Positions 1 through 12,616 of a DNA stretch of 64,000 nt are shown piece by piece. The notes beneath the pieces are model-generated. The model did no database searches and was not told where the DNA came from. It was given only the letters and a program-made list of their open reading frames with translations. The translations under genes were made by a program, and so were the position numbers. Source of the DNA: Trochalopteron elliotii (taxonomy: Eukaryota; Chordata; Aves; Passeriformes; Leiothrichidae); assembly GCA_024734555.1 (NCBI GenBank), contig JANPWX010019791.1:103572-167571 (forward strand), in the 5' to 3' direction. The stretch's first letter is position 1; each line of letters begins with the position of its first letter.

Positions 1-200
1 TGCCACTGCAGGGCCTGGGGGTCCCGTGGGTACTGAGGGAGTGCAGGGACCCCATGATGCCACTAACTTGCCACTGATTCAAATTGATGCTAATTTGATT
101 TTCACTATATGCATTATCCATGCTGTAAGCAATATGGTGACCTTGGACATGACCCTTTGTTGTGTTTTTGCAAATTCGTATTAATTCCACCTAAACACGA

Positions 201-396
201 GAAAGAATTTTTCTATGCAGGTGACCACACACTGGAACAGATTGCCCAGGTTGGGGAGTTTCACCCTCTTGTGATATTTCAGGATTGTCTGGACACAATT
301 CTGTGCAATCTGTTCTGGATAACCCTGCTTTAGGAGGGAGGTGGGACCAGATGACCCCAGTTATTGTCCCTTTCAACCTTATCCACAATGTGATTC
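201..396 (+). repeat. CR1 LINE 3' fragment
   Basis: The stretch carries the order of words typical of the 3' end of avian CR1 elements: 'ggaacagattgcccaggt', then 'tctggacacaattctg', then 'gggaccagatgacc', and finally 'tttcaaccttatccac' followed by 'tgtgattc'. It is old and diverged, with no open reading frame, and is in the sense orientation of the element. Confidence 0.7.
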
Positions 397-2839
397 AAAT
401 TTGTTTTCACGAATACCTTTGCCACTGATTCACCAACATGTAGTAAGTGGAAGGGGTCTCCCATGCTGTGAGATTTCTTCATATGCTGGGCACCATCTCC
501 TGGAGAAATGCATGGTAAAGAAAGGAGCTGGATGAGTGAGCTGGGGCAGACCTTGACAGGGCTTTTTCCATTCCAGCTTACTGGTACACCAGGAAAAGGT
601 GGGCTGCATGTACAGGCATCCCCTGTGGAGCTCTGCCACAGGGGCCCTGTGTCTGGCTAGTGTCCAGAACAGGCACTGAGTGCTTCCCAGCTTCCACCAA
701 CACATAAGAATATTTTATACATATTCTGTTCTATACCTTTTGTCATGACATATTAACACTCTGTGGTTCATGCATTTATTCTGAACCTGCTTCCCTGTTG
801 CTCCAATAAGCCAAACTATTCATGAATCTGGATTGTGTAAGTTCTCATGGAACATGACCACACTTACAGTGTCCAGTTGGTGATACAGAGAGGGGCAATG
901 TAGGCATATGTGGCGGGGGTGTGAGCAGTGGAACAACTTTTGGGGTGAGGTAAGGGGAGAGAGATCATTCAACAGTTAAGTCATGGGCAAAACACTTGAC
1001 TTGGTAAAATTAATTTTAGTTTATTACCAATTAACAACAGAGTAGGACAACATGAAATAAGAGGATCAGTTAGGAGTGGAGCCCAGATAGGCAAGGGCAC
1101 CAACCTCTGTGGTGCTGGGGGTTTCCAGAGACCGTTGATGACACTTAAGAGGTCTATAGTGTGCTAATGAGGGTTGGGATGCCCAGTGATGCTATTGAAC
1201 ACCAGGGCATGTGCAGGGACCTGTAGGTCAAAGCTGGCACCAGGACTGGGAGTGCTGATGCCAAGCAGGTGGATTTCAGGGCAGGCTCAGCATCCATCAA
1301 AGATTCCCAGTGCAGGAGTTACTGGTGTTACTGGGGCGGGAGGATGTAGACCCTGGGTCTGTATGTGAGATGGCCACAGGCTGGAATGTTTCCCAGGGCT
1401 TTTCCCAGCAGCTCCCAGAGTGCTGTCTCACTGCTTTAAGTGCCTCCAGTGTCACAGTCCCACTGCTCAGGAGTGGGGCTCACTGTAGGAGTGAAGCTGA
1501 CAAAGGTCTAAGGATCCCCTCCCAGTGCTGGGAACCTGTAATATATTGTCCTGGGGGCATCTCAAAGGGCCACCCAGCCTGCTCCTTCCCAGCACATCCT
1601 TGGCCCTCCACCCCATCTATTCAGTTCTGTACCCATGTGATCAGTGCTGCTCCCCATGTGGAAGGTTCTGTACCCCCTTTTGCTCAGTGTTACACCCTTC
1701 CACACTTGGTCACACACCTGCACACTTTGTGCTGTGCTCCATGTTTGGTGCTGCACCCTATATGCCCTGTACTGCTCCCCAGACCTGCCTCTACCCCTGC
1801 AGGGGTGTAGACACACCTGGATCCCTTCTCAGCTTTGGGGGTACAGGGTTATGGGACCTGGAGGCCCAGAACATGGATCCTCCCAGCTTCATCCAGGGAC
1901 TCCTGCCCCAGTTCATGCACCTAGCGCAGATGGGGACACCCAGTGGTGACAGTAATGTGGAGTGGGTCAGCCCCTGCTACTGCTTTGGTGAGCTGAGTGG
2001 CAAGGGGTCCCCAGGCTCCAGGTACATGTCCCTCCTTCCCCCCAGGCCCAGCCTGGGCTGTGCTGTGGCTCTGCACACCCAGTGCTGCACGTGGCCCGGG
2101 ACACAGGGCCCATGGGGACACAGGACGGACTCTGGCCGGGTGACGCAGGGGCAGTGATGCAGCAGGGCTGGGGCACCCTGGCCACTTCTCCCCCGCACCA
2201 GGTGCCATTTGCAACCCCTTGTCACTCATGTCGCCATGACATGATGGCATGCGATGGCCCAGCTGTGGCCAGCCCCCAGGCGCTGACCCGTGTGGCAGCA
2301 CAACCCCTGGCCACACACCCCAGCTTCCTGTGCCGGCTGACCCACTGCCCTGGGGCTGCTTGTGGCCTCTGACCACTGAGCCGTGGTTCCTGCTGGGCAA
2401 TGATCACCTCAAGATGGGAATGGACACTGCCGCTCAGGGCACACGTGTGCCCCCAGCATGTGCATGTACATGTGCATATGGGGCTGTGTGCATATATATC
2501 CAGAGGGCTGAGCGCTAGCCATGTGCAGGGATTCACCTCCACCCATGTCACCCAGGCTGGAGGTGCTGGGGGGGACCCAGCAGGACCTCCTGGGAATCTC
2601 CTGGGACCTTGCAGGATCCCCTGAGCTGCCACCACTCAATTGTGGATGCTGGTGCCATGGTTGATCCTGGTGGGTACTGGTTTCTGTCCCCATGTGTGGC
2701 CCTTGCTGAGGCCAATGGGTACCCCTGGGTTGGTGCTGTTGCTGGGTGCTGGTCTCAACCAGTGCAGGCACAAGGCCCATATGTGATGTCAGTTCAGAGC
2801 TGGACTGGGACTGAGCCACACTGGAGTGCCTGCCCAGTG

Positions 2840-3260
2840 GTCAGCAGCTCAGTGCCTGCCTCGGCTGGTGCAGCACTGTTGCCGTGCCTGGCACACACAG
2901 GCTGGTCATGCTGGAGCTGAGCAGAGCTGTTCCACATGTGGGCCAGACCTACACAGATGCACGCCCATGCCAAACCGTGTCGGGCTATGCTGGAGCCCAG
3001 CCTGGGCCCTCACACGTGCTAGGCTGTGCCCGTGCCACACTGAAGCAGAATCCACATCGGTGCCAAGCCGTGCCAGATGTACCCGACCCAGTCAAGGCCA
3101 CACCCGTGCAGGGCTGAGCCAGAGGATGACAGAGCAGAACACACATCTGCGTCAGGATGTTCCACATCAGTGCTGAGCCGTGCCAGAGTCGAGTCAGCCC
3201 ACTGCTGGGCTGGGCTGTGCCGGTGCCGGGCTGTGCCGGTGCCGGGCTGTACCGGTGCTG
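2840..3260. repeat. Degenerate GC-rich minisatellite with 16-base units at its right end
   Basis: Loosely repeated phrases recur: 'gccgtgccaga', 'ttccacat' and 'agcagaa' appear several times between 2880 and 3190. From 3213 a clean tandem begins: the 16-base unit 'ggctgtgccggtgccg' occurs at 3213-3228 and 3229-3244, with a diverged third unit at 3245-3260. The array runs towards the GGGGCC repeat and the gap. Confidence 0.65.
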
Positions 3261-3283
3261 ATACGTGCCGGGTCGGGTTGGTG

Positions 3284-3309
3284 CCGGGGCCGGGGCCGGG
3301 GCCGGGGCC
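3284..3309 (+). repeat. GGGGCC hexanucleotide repeat at gap edge
   Basis: Four consecutive GGGGCC units are visible immediately before the run of N. Such repeats can form G-quadruplexes and commonly stop sequencing, so the true array may continue into the gap. It lies about 0.8 kb upstream of the SLC20A1 start codon. Confidence 0.8.
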
Positions 3310-3681
3310 NNNNNNNNNNNNNNNNNNNNNNNNNNNNNNNNNNNNNNNNNNNNNNNNNNNNNNNNNNNNNNNNNNNNNNNNNNNNNNNNNNNNNNNNNNN
3401 NNNNNNNNNNNNNNNNNNNNNNNNNNNNNNNNNNNNNNNNNNNNNNNNNNNNNNNNNNNNNNNNNNNNNNNNNNNNNNNNNNNNNNNNNNNNNNNNNNNN
3501 NNNNNNNNNNNNNNNNNNNNNNNNNNNNNNNNNNNNNNNNNNNNNNNNNNNNNNNNNNNNNNNNNNNNNNNNNNNNNNNNNNNNNNNNNNNNNNNNNNNN
3601 NNNNNNNNNNNNNNNNNNNNNNNNNNNNNNNNNNNNNNNNNNNNNNNNNNNNNNNNNNNNNNNNNNNNNNNNNNNNNNNNN
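3310..3681. other. Assembly gap (372 N)
   Basis: Unresolved bases flanked on both sides by very GC-rich sequence. It probably hides the core promoter or transcription start region of SLC20A1. Confidence 0.99.
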
Positions 3682-3932
3682 GGGGGTGGACGGGGCCGGA
3701 ACGGGCCGGTCGTGGGGGGAGCGGGGCCGGAGCGGCAGCGAAGCGAGACCGTGTTTGAGGCTTTCCGGTTAGCGCGGCCCGGCCCAGCCGGTGAGCGGAG
3801 ATGACGGGCGGGGCGGACACACATACACATGGCGGCGAGAGGGGGCGGTGGCGCGCGCGGGAGCGGCCGTTACCGGCGGCGGGAAGGGCCGGTATCCGGT
3901 GCTCACCCTGCTAAGCTCTGTCTTTCTCGCAG
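3682..3932 (+). promoter_or_regulatory. SLC20A1: CpG-rich promoter / noncoding first exon of SLC20A1
   Basis: This is dense CpG sequence directly after the gap. A consensus donor ('gccg|gtgagc', exon end 3790) and a consensus acceptor ('tttctcgcag', exon start 3933) define a 142-base intron in the 5'UTR, so a noncoding exon 1 lies upstream, partly in the gap. No TATA box is visible, as expected for a CpG-island promoter. The transcription start site is not determined. Confidence 0.6.
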
Positions 3933-3933
3933 G

Positions 3934-3999
3934 ATGAAGAGCGGCGCAGACCATGGCGCGACACCCAGCCCGCAGCCCCTACGCCCGACGGGCCCGTAG
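3934..3999 (+). other. Upstream ORF in SLC20A1 5'UTR (21 codons plus stop)
   Basis: An ATG one base inside 5'UTR exon 2 opens a 21-codon frame ending in TAG, 78 bases before the main ATG. The initiator context is moderate (G at -3, A at +4). Such a uORF would be expected to lower translation of the main frame. The effect is inferred; the frame itself is visible. Confidence 0.55.
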
Positions 4000-4077
4000 G
4001 ACGTCGCAGCCCCCCCGAACCCTATAGCGATCCCTCTATTTAATTTTATACCTAATTTATTAACCCATCGCCCCGCC

Positions 4078-7000
4078 ATGGAACCGACCTCCGTGGTGCC
4101 CACCGCCCCCATGGCTGACTTCCTCTGGATGCTGGTCCTGGGATTCATCATTGCCTTCGTCCTGGCCTTCTCCGTTGGTGCAAACGACGTGGCTAACTCC
4201 TTCGGCACGGCTGTGGGCTCGGGGGTGGTGACCCTGCGGCAGGCCTGCATCCTGGCCAGCATCTTTGAGACGGTGGGCTCCGTCCTGCTGGGAGCCAAGG
4301 TCAGTGAGACCATCCGGAAAGGTTTGATTGATGTAGAGATGTACAACTCCACACAGGAGCTGCTGATGGCAGGTTCAATCAGCGCCATGTCTGGTAAGGA
4401 GCAGGGAGGTCACAGTGTAGGGGCAGTATGTCCCCGGGTGCCCTGGTGATGGCTTTCTTAGTAGGCTGCTTCTTCTCCAGGATCTGCTGTGTGGCAGCTG
4501 ATGGCTTCATTCTTGAAGCTCCCCATTTCTGGTACCCACTGCATTGTTGGAGCGACCATAGGTTTCTCACTGGTGGCCCAAGGACAAGAAGGTGTGAAGT
4601 GGTCTGAGTTGGTGAAGATTGGTAAGTCCAGCTGGCGGGACCACCCCAGCTGTGGACCTCATGTGTCCCTCGGCTTCCTTTTCCAGCAGCAGGGTGCTGA
4701 TTGTGCCTCCCACTTTCTAGTGTTGTCCTGGTTCATCTCACCCCTTCTTTCGGGCATCATGTCTGCTATCCTGTTCTTCCTCGTCCAGAGGTTCATCCTC
4801 TGTAAGGTAAAGTCTATCTGCCCTGTTTTCTGACACTTTGGGGCTCTTGGTTGCTCTCAATAGACTCGTTGGTTGGCTTACAGTCACCAGGGCTTCTCCT
4901 GGCACATCCTGGAGCATATGTGCTGGCACCAGGAGAGCCCTTTGGGAGCTCAAGAGGTGAGAAACTGGGGCTTGTGGCCACTCCACAGAGTGGACCTGGA
5001 GAGTTTTGGGGCATCACCTCCCCTCTGAAACGTGGGAGTTGTCTTGCTGGCTTCAGCAGGAACAGCCCTCTTTCCCAGTAAAGAAGTAGCCCAGAATTAA
5101 TAAGACCAGTGCTGTTGTTTGGGCTTTTTCCAAAATCCTTCTGTAAGGATTTTTCTCCTTGGGGTGAGCTGTAGGTGAAGGTGGTGATTCACAGCCATGC
5201 CTTTTCTCAGCTGGAAGGGACAGAATTGTTCCTGGGGCTAGGGAAAACACGTTCCTTCCACCTGGGACCCCAGCTGTGCAGAGAAACTCCAGCATTTTCT
5301 TCTGCATATCTGAGGTTAAATTCCTTTAAGTTTTACCTCTAACAATTCAAGAGATGTTAAGATCTTATCACTGGCAGCCCTTTATAACAGCTCAGCGTCA
5401 CCACTGTCACAGTAACCTTGTGTAACCAGCCTCCCAAAATGGGGCTGGGCCTGTCACGCTCTGTTCTGGTGCCGAACAGTCCAGTTCCTCCGTGCTGCTT
5501 GGCATTCAGGATTGCTTGGTTTGCTTGTCCTGATGCCAAATCCAAATTGCTGGGCAGCAGTGGGGATTAAGTGCTCCTGCTGCTGGGGTGAGGGCCTTGC
5601 TGCCAGGTATGTGGTCAAATAAACTCCTTTGTGAGTAATGGAGTTTTTAGTTTGTCCAAGTTAGCTGGAGAGGGGTAAAAGCTTTGAACTTCTTGAGGAG
5701 TTGAAAGAATAAGTGGAGGTGGCAGTTTGGGGAGCCAGGGAAAGGGTTCAAAAGCTAGGTAGAGATGAGTTGTTCCAGGCTTGGGAGTGCTGGAACCCTT
5801 GGCTGGGCCTGCCCTAGCTCTCTGGGAAGCCTTGTGGGACCCAGGTATTGTGCTAGCTCCTGACCTCCCAGCTGGGGAGGCGGGGGGGGGGGGCGGGCAT
5901 TTGACTGTGGGTTGTTCCCTAAAGGCTCTTGGGAGCTGTCATCTGTAGGTGACTGAGGGCAGAAACCCCTTCTGGAAAGAATCTGTTGCTAAGCTGCTCT
6001 TTGGCTGCTGCACAGCCCCCCAGTCTACCTCTCTAACAGCACTGATGTGTGTTTTCCAGGCAGATCCTGTTCCCAATGGCCTGCGAGCTTTGCCCGTCTT
6101 CTATGCTTGCACTGTTGGAATCAACCTCTTCTCCATCATGTACACTGGGGCACCCTGTAAGTGCACAGCAGAATGCTTCAACCTGAATTTTGAAATTCTT
6201 TCCAAAGCCTCCATTAAATGCACGATTTACCCCTTTTTTGCTTTACAGGGCTGAGATCTCCTAGAAGGCGGCTGGCCTGTGCCGGTTACAGAAGGCGGCA
6301 GGCTGGCCTGCACTCTATGGGCTAGGTAGTTGCCCAGCCAAAGAGACCTGCTCAAACTAAACTCCTCCAGACCTTTCTCCTTAGACTTCCCAGGACTGGC
6401 CAATAACATGACTTCCCCTTCCCTTCTCTTACCTGTGCTAAAACTCAGGTATCTGCTGGCTGTTGAAGAGACTCTTCAGGCTGCCACTGATGGGGCTAGG
6501 AGGAGGGAATGGGGCTGCACCTCCTGTTTCATCCTGTCCCTAAAAACAAGCTAATTAGTCTTGGCGAGAAGAGCTGGCCTGTGTGCTGCAGAGTCTGAGC
6601 TTCAGTTGGAAAAGCCAAACTAAGATGCTGTGTTGCAGGGGACAGGTCACGACCAGGACTAAGAGAGGGCTCAACAGGGACAGGTGGATTTACCCGTGGA
6701 GCCAGAGGCTCTGTCACCTCTGTTGTTTGCTGGGATGACTCGGCCTGAGCTGTTTTTTGGTGTGAGCGTGGTTTTCCTGTTGTGGAGGAACCTCCGGAGG
6801 TGGGATGCAGGCAGGCAGTGCTGGCTTTGGCAGGGTTTGCTCTGTAAACAGTGGCTGGAAAATTTTTTGGAGGGATGTCAGCTTCCCTTTCCCTGGGCTC
6901 TCCAACATGGGGGAGAGGAGGACAGGCCTGCAATGGTGCTGCTGGGGGCACGGGGGCTGCTCCAAAATCATTTGATCACTTGGCATGTTTAAAGTGGATC

Positions 7001-10000
7001 TGTGTTTATCCTGAGCCCTGAACTGGTGGGTGAGCTATAGGTTGCTTGAGCACAGGGTTTGCAGGCAGACCTGTGCCTGGGTGAGGTGTTTGGGCTGCTT
7101 CAAGAGCAGTAAGTCACTGCCTGCAGCAGCAAATGCAGGGTTTGGATAGTCACAAGCACCTGATGCCCTGCCTGGGGTTGCGTGATGCCAGACCTCTGCT
7201 CAAAGTCAGGCTGCCTGTGAGAATGCTCCTAAGTGGGTCATGTATCACCTCAGATAACATGAAGCCTAAATTCCCATTGACTCCTGGAGCAGAAGACGTG
7301 CTTTCCCCAGTAGCTAGAGGGGCTGGTGAGCTCTGGGGGGAGCAGCCCAAGCTTCTGTGTCTTCTCCAGAGCAGGGAAGCAGCACTGCTGCTGCAGCAGC
7401 CACACTGGGAGGTGTTTTTTCCTTTGACATTGCAGCAAATGAGGAGACAAGAACTGTGTAGAGCCTGGGGCATGCACCACTCTCTGCAGGATTTGGCTGG
7501 GGGAAGGGGCCGTGAAGGGTCAGCTGCTGATGGGCATATGACCCGTGGGGCTCAGAGAGTATATCTGGGGTCTTGGCATGGTCAGTGATGCCTTTCCAGC
7601 AGTGTTTCTCCCTGGCAGGTGGATTAGCTCAGGGCCATTGCAGGTGATGGAATACCTATGCCTGGGAAAACCAAAGTCATATATTGAGGAGGGTTTTACC
7701 TAGAGGTTTTCAAAGATCCGTTGTTTTATTTCCTAGTGCTGGGCTTTGACAAACTTCCTCTGTGGGGTATCCTCCTAATTTCGGCGGGGAGTGCTGTTGT
7801 CTGTGCTCTTGTCGTCTGGTTCTTTGTATGTCCGAGAATGAAGAAGAAAATTGACCGTAAGTACCATGTCCCTCTGCAATCCTCGGGGAAGGGCACGCTC
7901 TGGCTAACCAGCTTCTCTTCCCAGTGGGAGATCCCATTAGCTGTGGGGCTGTTACTAGCAGAATCCTCATCTTTGCTCAGAGATTAACCTGCTCTGAGTC
8001 ATTGGGACACTCATCACACTGGACTCTGCCTGCTGCCAACCCAGGTACCCCACACCTCCCCAGGAGCAGCTGTTGTGCTGCTGAGCAGTGTCTGGGGCTG
8101 ATTGATCTGTGGGGTGATCTCTCCTGGAGCTGTGGCCAGTATCAGACAGCTTGTCCCACTCTAATAGAGGAGAGAAGGCAAGAGACAATGTGCCTGTTGT
8201 AACCTTTAATCTTCACATACCTGCTGAGCAATCCTTGGCCTGGCTGATGCAGATCACAAGTTTAAAGCTGATGAAATCCTTTCCCTGTAGCAAAAAAACC
8301 CAAAACACTATTGAAAGGCATCCAAAGGATCAGCCCTGAGCTTTGCCTCCAGAGTAGTGCTTGGAACGGCATGTGGTTGTGAATATCAATGATGTGTGCA
8401 AGCTGGGGCCTTGGGAATTGGTGATGGGGGAATGTCCTTGTGCTGGTGTAATTGGGGTGTGACTAACAGCTTTATGGCTGCTCTTGACAATCCTCCAGCT
8501 GTTTAACTTAACTCCTGCCTGTGAGGTGGGTTCTTTTGCCTGTCAGACGTGCTCCCTGCCTGCCCCCAGCATCCCTGGGAGGAGGTGGACATGCAAGGGG
8601 AGATAGTTCTGCTGGGACTGGATGCCAGGATGGAGGGTTGATGCTACAACCCAGCCCTTGAAGGAAACAAAGTGACAGGGAAATGGTCATGTTTATGACA
8701 AGAAGGTGGTTTTGGTTGTTGTCTGAAGGAGCTGACCTCATGTTTTCACCTGGAGAAAACATGCTTTTCCTGTTAGAGGCAGAGGAACGGCCTCAGCTTC
8801 CACAGCTGGGTGCTGCTGGCTTGGCTCCCCAGGGTGGACAGGAAACCAGGCTGCCTTTGGGAGGTGGAGACCAGCTCCTGTTTGGGTTTGTCATCCACCA
8901 GTTGAAGCTGGAGAGGAGCCCAGGCTGGAGCTGCTGGGCTGGTAGAGGAGCTGGGCTCTTCTGGGCGCCTGTCAGCTTCAGGAGTCATAACCACTCCAGA
9001 AGTGGGTCCAGAGCATCCCACTGCCCACAGGGATGGGACAAACATGGCCTAAAGAGGAACCTCTGCACTAGACATTACTAACATAAAAGCTCCATAATAG
9101 TGTTCACCACACCCCGTGTGGGTGGGGGGTGTCTAAAAATAGGGGATGAGCTGGCTTAGATGGTTTGGCTGTTGTGCCCGGGACAAGGTCTGACTGTCCA
9201 GCAGTTTCCAAAGTTCAGGATGGGGAGGAGCTGTAAATTTTATTTGGCTGCCATAAATCTGAGTGGCAAGGGGTGTGTGGGCTTGCTGCTAGCATTGGGT
9301 GCAGTGGTGGAAAGGGGTTTGATGGCGGCTGCCCCTCTTCACAGGAGAGATAAAATCAAGTCCTTCTGAAAGCCCCTTGATGGAGAAGAATGTTTGCCCA
9401 AAGGAAGAGCAAGAGGAGGCCAAGATGCCCCTGGGTGATGCCAAGGGCCCTGCTGCTGATGCAGGGTCGGCCATCCCCCCCCAGGCAGTGCTGGAGGAGA
9501 GGGTGGTCTCCTTCAACTTGGGGGAGCTGGAGGAGGCCCTGGAGCAGGAGAGGCTTCCCAGCCTCGACCTGAAGGAAACAAGCATTGACAGCGGTGAGTA
9601 GCAGGGGATGATACGGGTGGTAAGACTTCTCCAAGGCCAGGCACCCCTTGGTGCTAACCTTTTCACCCGCTGTCCCTACTGGCAGGAGCTGTGCAGCTGC
9701 CCAATGGCAACCTGGTCCATCTGAGCCAGGCAGTGGGCCACCAGCTGGGCTCAGGTGGGCAGTACCAGTACCACACTGTGCACAAGGACTCCGGTCTCTA
9801 CAAGGAGCTGCTGCACAAGCTGCACCTTGCCAAGATGGGGGACTGCATGGGGGACTCGGGGGACAAGCCCCTGCGGCGCAATAACAGCTACACCTCCTAC
9901 ACCATGGCTATCTGTGGCATGCCCCTGGACTCTCTGCGGGCCAGGGATAGTGAGGAGGGGGAGAAGCTGAGCTGGTCTGTGGTGGACACTAAGAAGAGGG

Positions 10001-11627
10001 TTCGCATGGACAGCTATACGAGCTACTGCAACGCAGTGGCGGATGCACACCCAGCTGCAGACGTGGACCTGAACACAGCCCAGGCAGAGCTGGGTGCCAG
10101 TGACCACAAGGGCAGCAGTAGCTCCCTGGAAGAGTGGCATGAGCAGGACAAGCCTGAGGTGTCCCTACTCTTCCAGTTCCTGCAGATCCTCACGGCCTGT
10201 TTTGGCTCCTTCGCTCATGGTGGCAATGATGTCAGGTCAGTGGAGTTAGTGGGAGCCAGGGAGGCTGGTAGCTGGGGCTAGTGCTCACACACTTATGGAA
10301 CCACAAAATAGTTTGGGATGGAAGGGACCTTAAATGTCATCTTGTTGCAAGCCCCTGCCATGGACACGTTCCTCTTGAACAGGTTGTTCCATGTGCCATC
10401 CAGCCGGGCCTTGAACACTTCCAGGGATATCCTATCTTGTCAAGAGCCTTTGGCCATCTAGACCAGATCACCTTTCTCTTCCAGCAATGCCATTGGGCCC
10501 CTGGTTGCACTCTTCCTGGTCTATCAGACGGGCGATGTGGCTACCAAGGTGGCAACTCCCATCTGGCTGCTTCTCTATGGGGGTGCAGGAATTTGCATTG
10601 GCTTGTGGGTCTGGGGAAGGAGAGTCATCCAGACGATGGGGAAGGACCTGACTCCCATCACACCATCCAGGTAAGGGCTACCATGGAGCAGAGGGGATGT
10701 TCCAGGCAGCCTCAGAGCTGCATTCTGCTCCAGGAGCCCCTCTCCCTTCTGTCTTGGGCGTTTCAGTGGTGGAGCTGGGGTGTGTGTAGCTCCAACAGCT
10801 CACTGCATCCTGGGGGTTCATCCAGGGGTCCAGAGAGCCAAGCTGTGCTGCCTTGAGCTGTGCCCACTGGGTGTTTTGGGGTATCCAGTGCCCCTACTCT
10901 GATCTGCTTTCTGTCTCTGCAGCGGCTTCAGCATTGAGCTGGCGTCAGCGCTGACGGTGGTCATTGCCTCCAACGTCGGCCTCCCAATCAGCACAACCCA
11001 CTGCAAGGTAGGAGGGGTAGCTGGGGATATGGCCTTGGCTCAGTGTGAGCTTAGTGTTCCCGAATCCTGGTGCTCATAGGGCTGAGGTGTGTGGGAGCCC
11101 CCACTCTGCTGCTGGCCACTGTCAGCTCCCAGCTCCGCTGCTGGCATCTCAGTGTGAGGTGGCAGCTGCTGCCCAGTCTCGGCGTGGGTCCCTGGGGCAC
11201 TTGGAAGAGGATGGGGGAATAAAACCCCTTTCATGGTCCCGTAGGCTCTGCCAAGAGGCTATGGGAACCCAAGTGCTGTGGGGTTCTGGTCCTGTCACCC
11301 CTCTGGGGTGGCAACTCCTTGGCCTGCACTCCTTGCCTGTGCTCTGTGAGGTCCCCACAAGCTGGAGCAGGACCCAGGGCTCTGGCCTGGGGGATAAAGG
11401 AGTGCATGTTCGAGGGGTGCAGATGCCTGCTCTCGTGCTGAGCAGTGCCCTGACTCCTTGGGCAGGTGGGCTCGGTGGTCTCAGTGGGCTGGCTGCGCTC
11501 CAGGAAGGCAGTGGATTGGCGCCTCTTCCGAAACATCTTCATGGCGTGGTTCGTCACTGTCCCCATCTCCGGCCTCATTAGCGCTGCCATTATGGCTGTC
11601 TTCAAGTTTGCTGTCCTGAAGGTGTGA
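4078..11627 (+). CDS. SLC20A1: Sodium-dependent phosphate transporter 1 (PiT-1)
   Basis: PiT-1 imports inorganic phosphate with sodium at the plasma membrane. Coding exons: 4078-4393, 4481-4621, 4721-4806, 6060-6156, 7737-7856, 9345-9593, 9686-10235, 10485-10670, 10923-11007, 11466-11627; all have GT-AG junctions, phases agree, and they total 663 residues (human 679). The two family signatures are present: [16 protein letters not shown] near residue 35 and [15 protein letters not shown], split across the exons ending 10235 and starting 10485. Hydrophobic segments flank a large hydrophilic loop in the exons at 9345 and 9686 containing [19 protein letters not shown]. The loop identifies PiT-1 rather than PiT-2. 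The start ATG opens [11 protein letters not shown] just ahead of the first membrane segment. NT5DC4 follows on the same strand. Mammalian PiT-1 doubles as a gammaretrovirus receptor; nothing here tests that. Confidence 0.96.
10296..10440 (-). repeat. CR1 LINE fragment in SLC20A1 intron
   Basis: Contains 'gtttgggatggaagggacc', 'cttgaacaggttgttcca' and 'gggccttgaacacttccagg', which is the complement-strand form of the CR1 3' end. It lies antisense to SLC20A1 in the intron between the coding exons ending at 10235 and starting at 10485. Confidence 0.75.
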
Positions 11628-12091
11628 GGGCATCAGGGCTCCCACTGCTCATGCTTCCCACTGGTGTCCTCCCTCAAGGAGCCACTGAGGCTCCCTGCTG
11701 TGGGGTGGCGGTTGCGCCCATCTACGCATAGTGCTGTCACTGAAGTATCTTTTTTTTTTCTTAATATAACTGTCTTGGCGCTAATATTGTGGGGGGTGTG
11801 CTGCCATGGCTGTATCTGCCCCCAGGTGATACACCCTGATCTGCTGTAGCTGTAGATAAGCAGTTACTGGGCGTCACTTTCTCACTTCTACCCATCCCCT
11901 GGTAGTGATTTCTTGGGGGAAGGACAGAGGATGGTCCTTGCCTGCCCTGGAACAAAGGGGTACCCTTCGTGCAGGCTCTGCAGTGTTCAGCTTTGCCTCC
12001 ATTGCCATAGTGCTGTGGACACCATCCTGCTCGGGGCCCTGGGGGCTGCCCTCTGGCCTCCTGTCACTGCTGCTACCTCGGACTTAATAAA
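11628..12091 (+). terminator. SLC20A1: SLC20A1 3'UTR with AATAAA polyadenylation signal
   Basis: The 3'UTR follows the TGA at 11625-11627. A canonical AATAAA at 12086-12091 is the first strong signal downstream and predicts cleavage near 12105-12115. A short T-run and 'taatataact' AT-rich patch lies near 11750. Confidence 0.8.
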
Positions 12092-12616
12092 GATTTCCTT
12101 CGTATGCCAGTGCTGCCCGTGGTTCTGGGGATTTGGGATACAGTAGGGGCCAGGTGCTGCCCCATAGCCCTCCCTGCCTTGGCCCTCTGCCCTAGGAGGG
12201 AGCTGGGGCCAAAGATAAGTGTCCCGCGTGGCCCCTGTATCATGGGAGGAGCTGTACACAGCCCTGCGCAGGGGTTATCGGGGCCCTACACCTGGGGGCG
12301 GGTGCCCCTGTCATCAGCCCCATCCCCGGTGTGGGGGGATGTTAGCGTGTGTGTATGTATGTCCGGCCGTGTGTCCGTCCCTCCACAGCTCTGGGACAGC
12401 AGTTGCTCTGCCGCCCTTCCATGTGCCGTGGGATACTCCCTCCTGCCTGGGTCAAGGCCGGTCCGGGGGCCCCGCGTCAGCCGCCCCGGGGTGTCGCAAG
12501 AACCTCGGTGGGGGCAGCCGGGAGTGCTTGGGGGAGGGTGACGGTCCCGTGGGGTGACACACGTAGGTTTCGGCAGGTGCTCTATGTGCTGCGTGGGGAC
12601 GGTAACGCAGTGCCGT

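Larger units (their letters stand above)
1..3309. other. Intergenic region left of SLC20A1, no gene recognised
   Basis: No open frame here has splice context, homology or codon structure I recognise; the frames between 1310 and 2640 overlap each other on both strands and look like chance openings in GC-rich DNA. The left 400 bases contain a CR1 fragment, the middle holds degenerate short repeats such as the 'ctgtaccc'-like runs around 1620-1790, and the right end is minisatellite-like and runs into an assembly gap. Distal SLC20A1 regulatory elements could be here, but none can be shown. Confidence 0.55.

Noticed and set aside
2440..2505. Alternating 'catgtgcatgtacatgtgcat' tract as a hairpin or Z-DNA element
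   Set aside because: Short and imperfect dyad with frequent purine-pyrimidine steps; no further support.
1310..2640. Several 80-210 residue frames left of SLC20A1
   Set aside because: They overlap on both strands, have cysteine- and proline-rich random composition, no splice context and no recognisable family.
2985..3830. Long frames on both strands across 2985-3830 and 30011-31279
   Set aside because: They are open only because N codons in the gaps are read through as X. The flanks are low-complexity GC-rich repeats.
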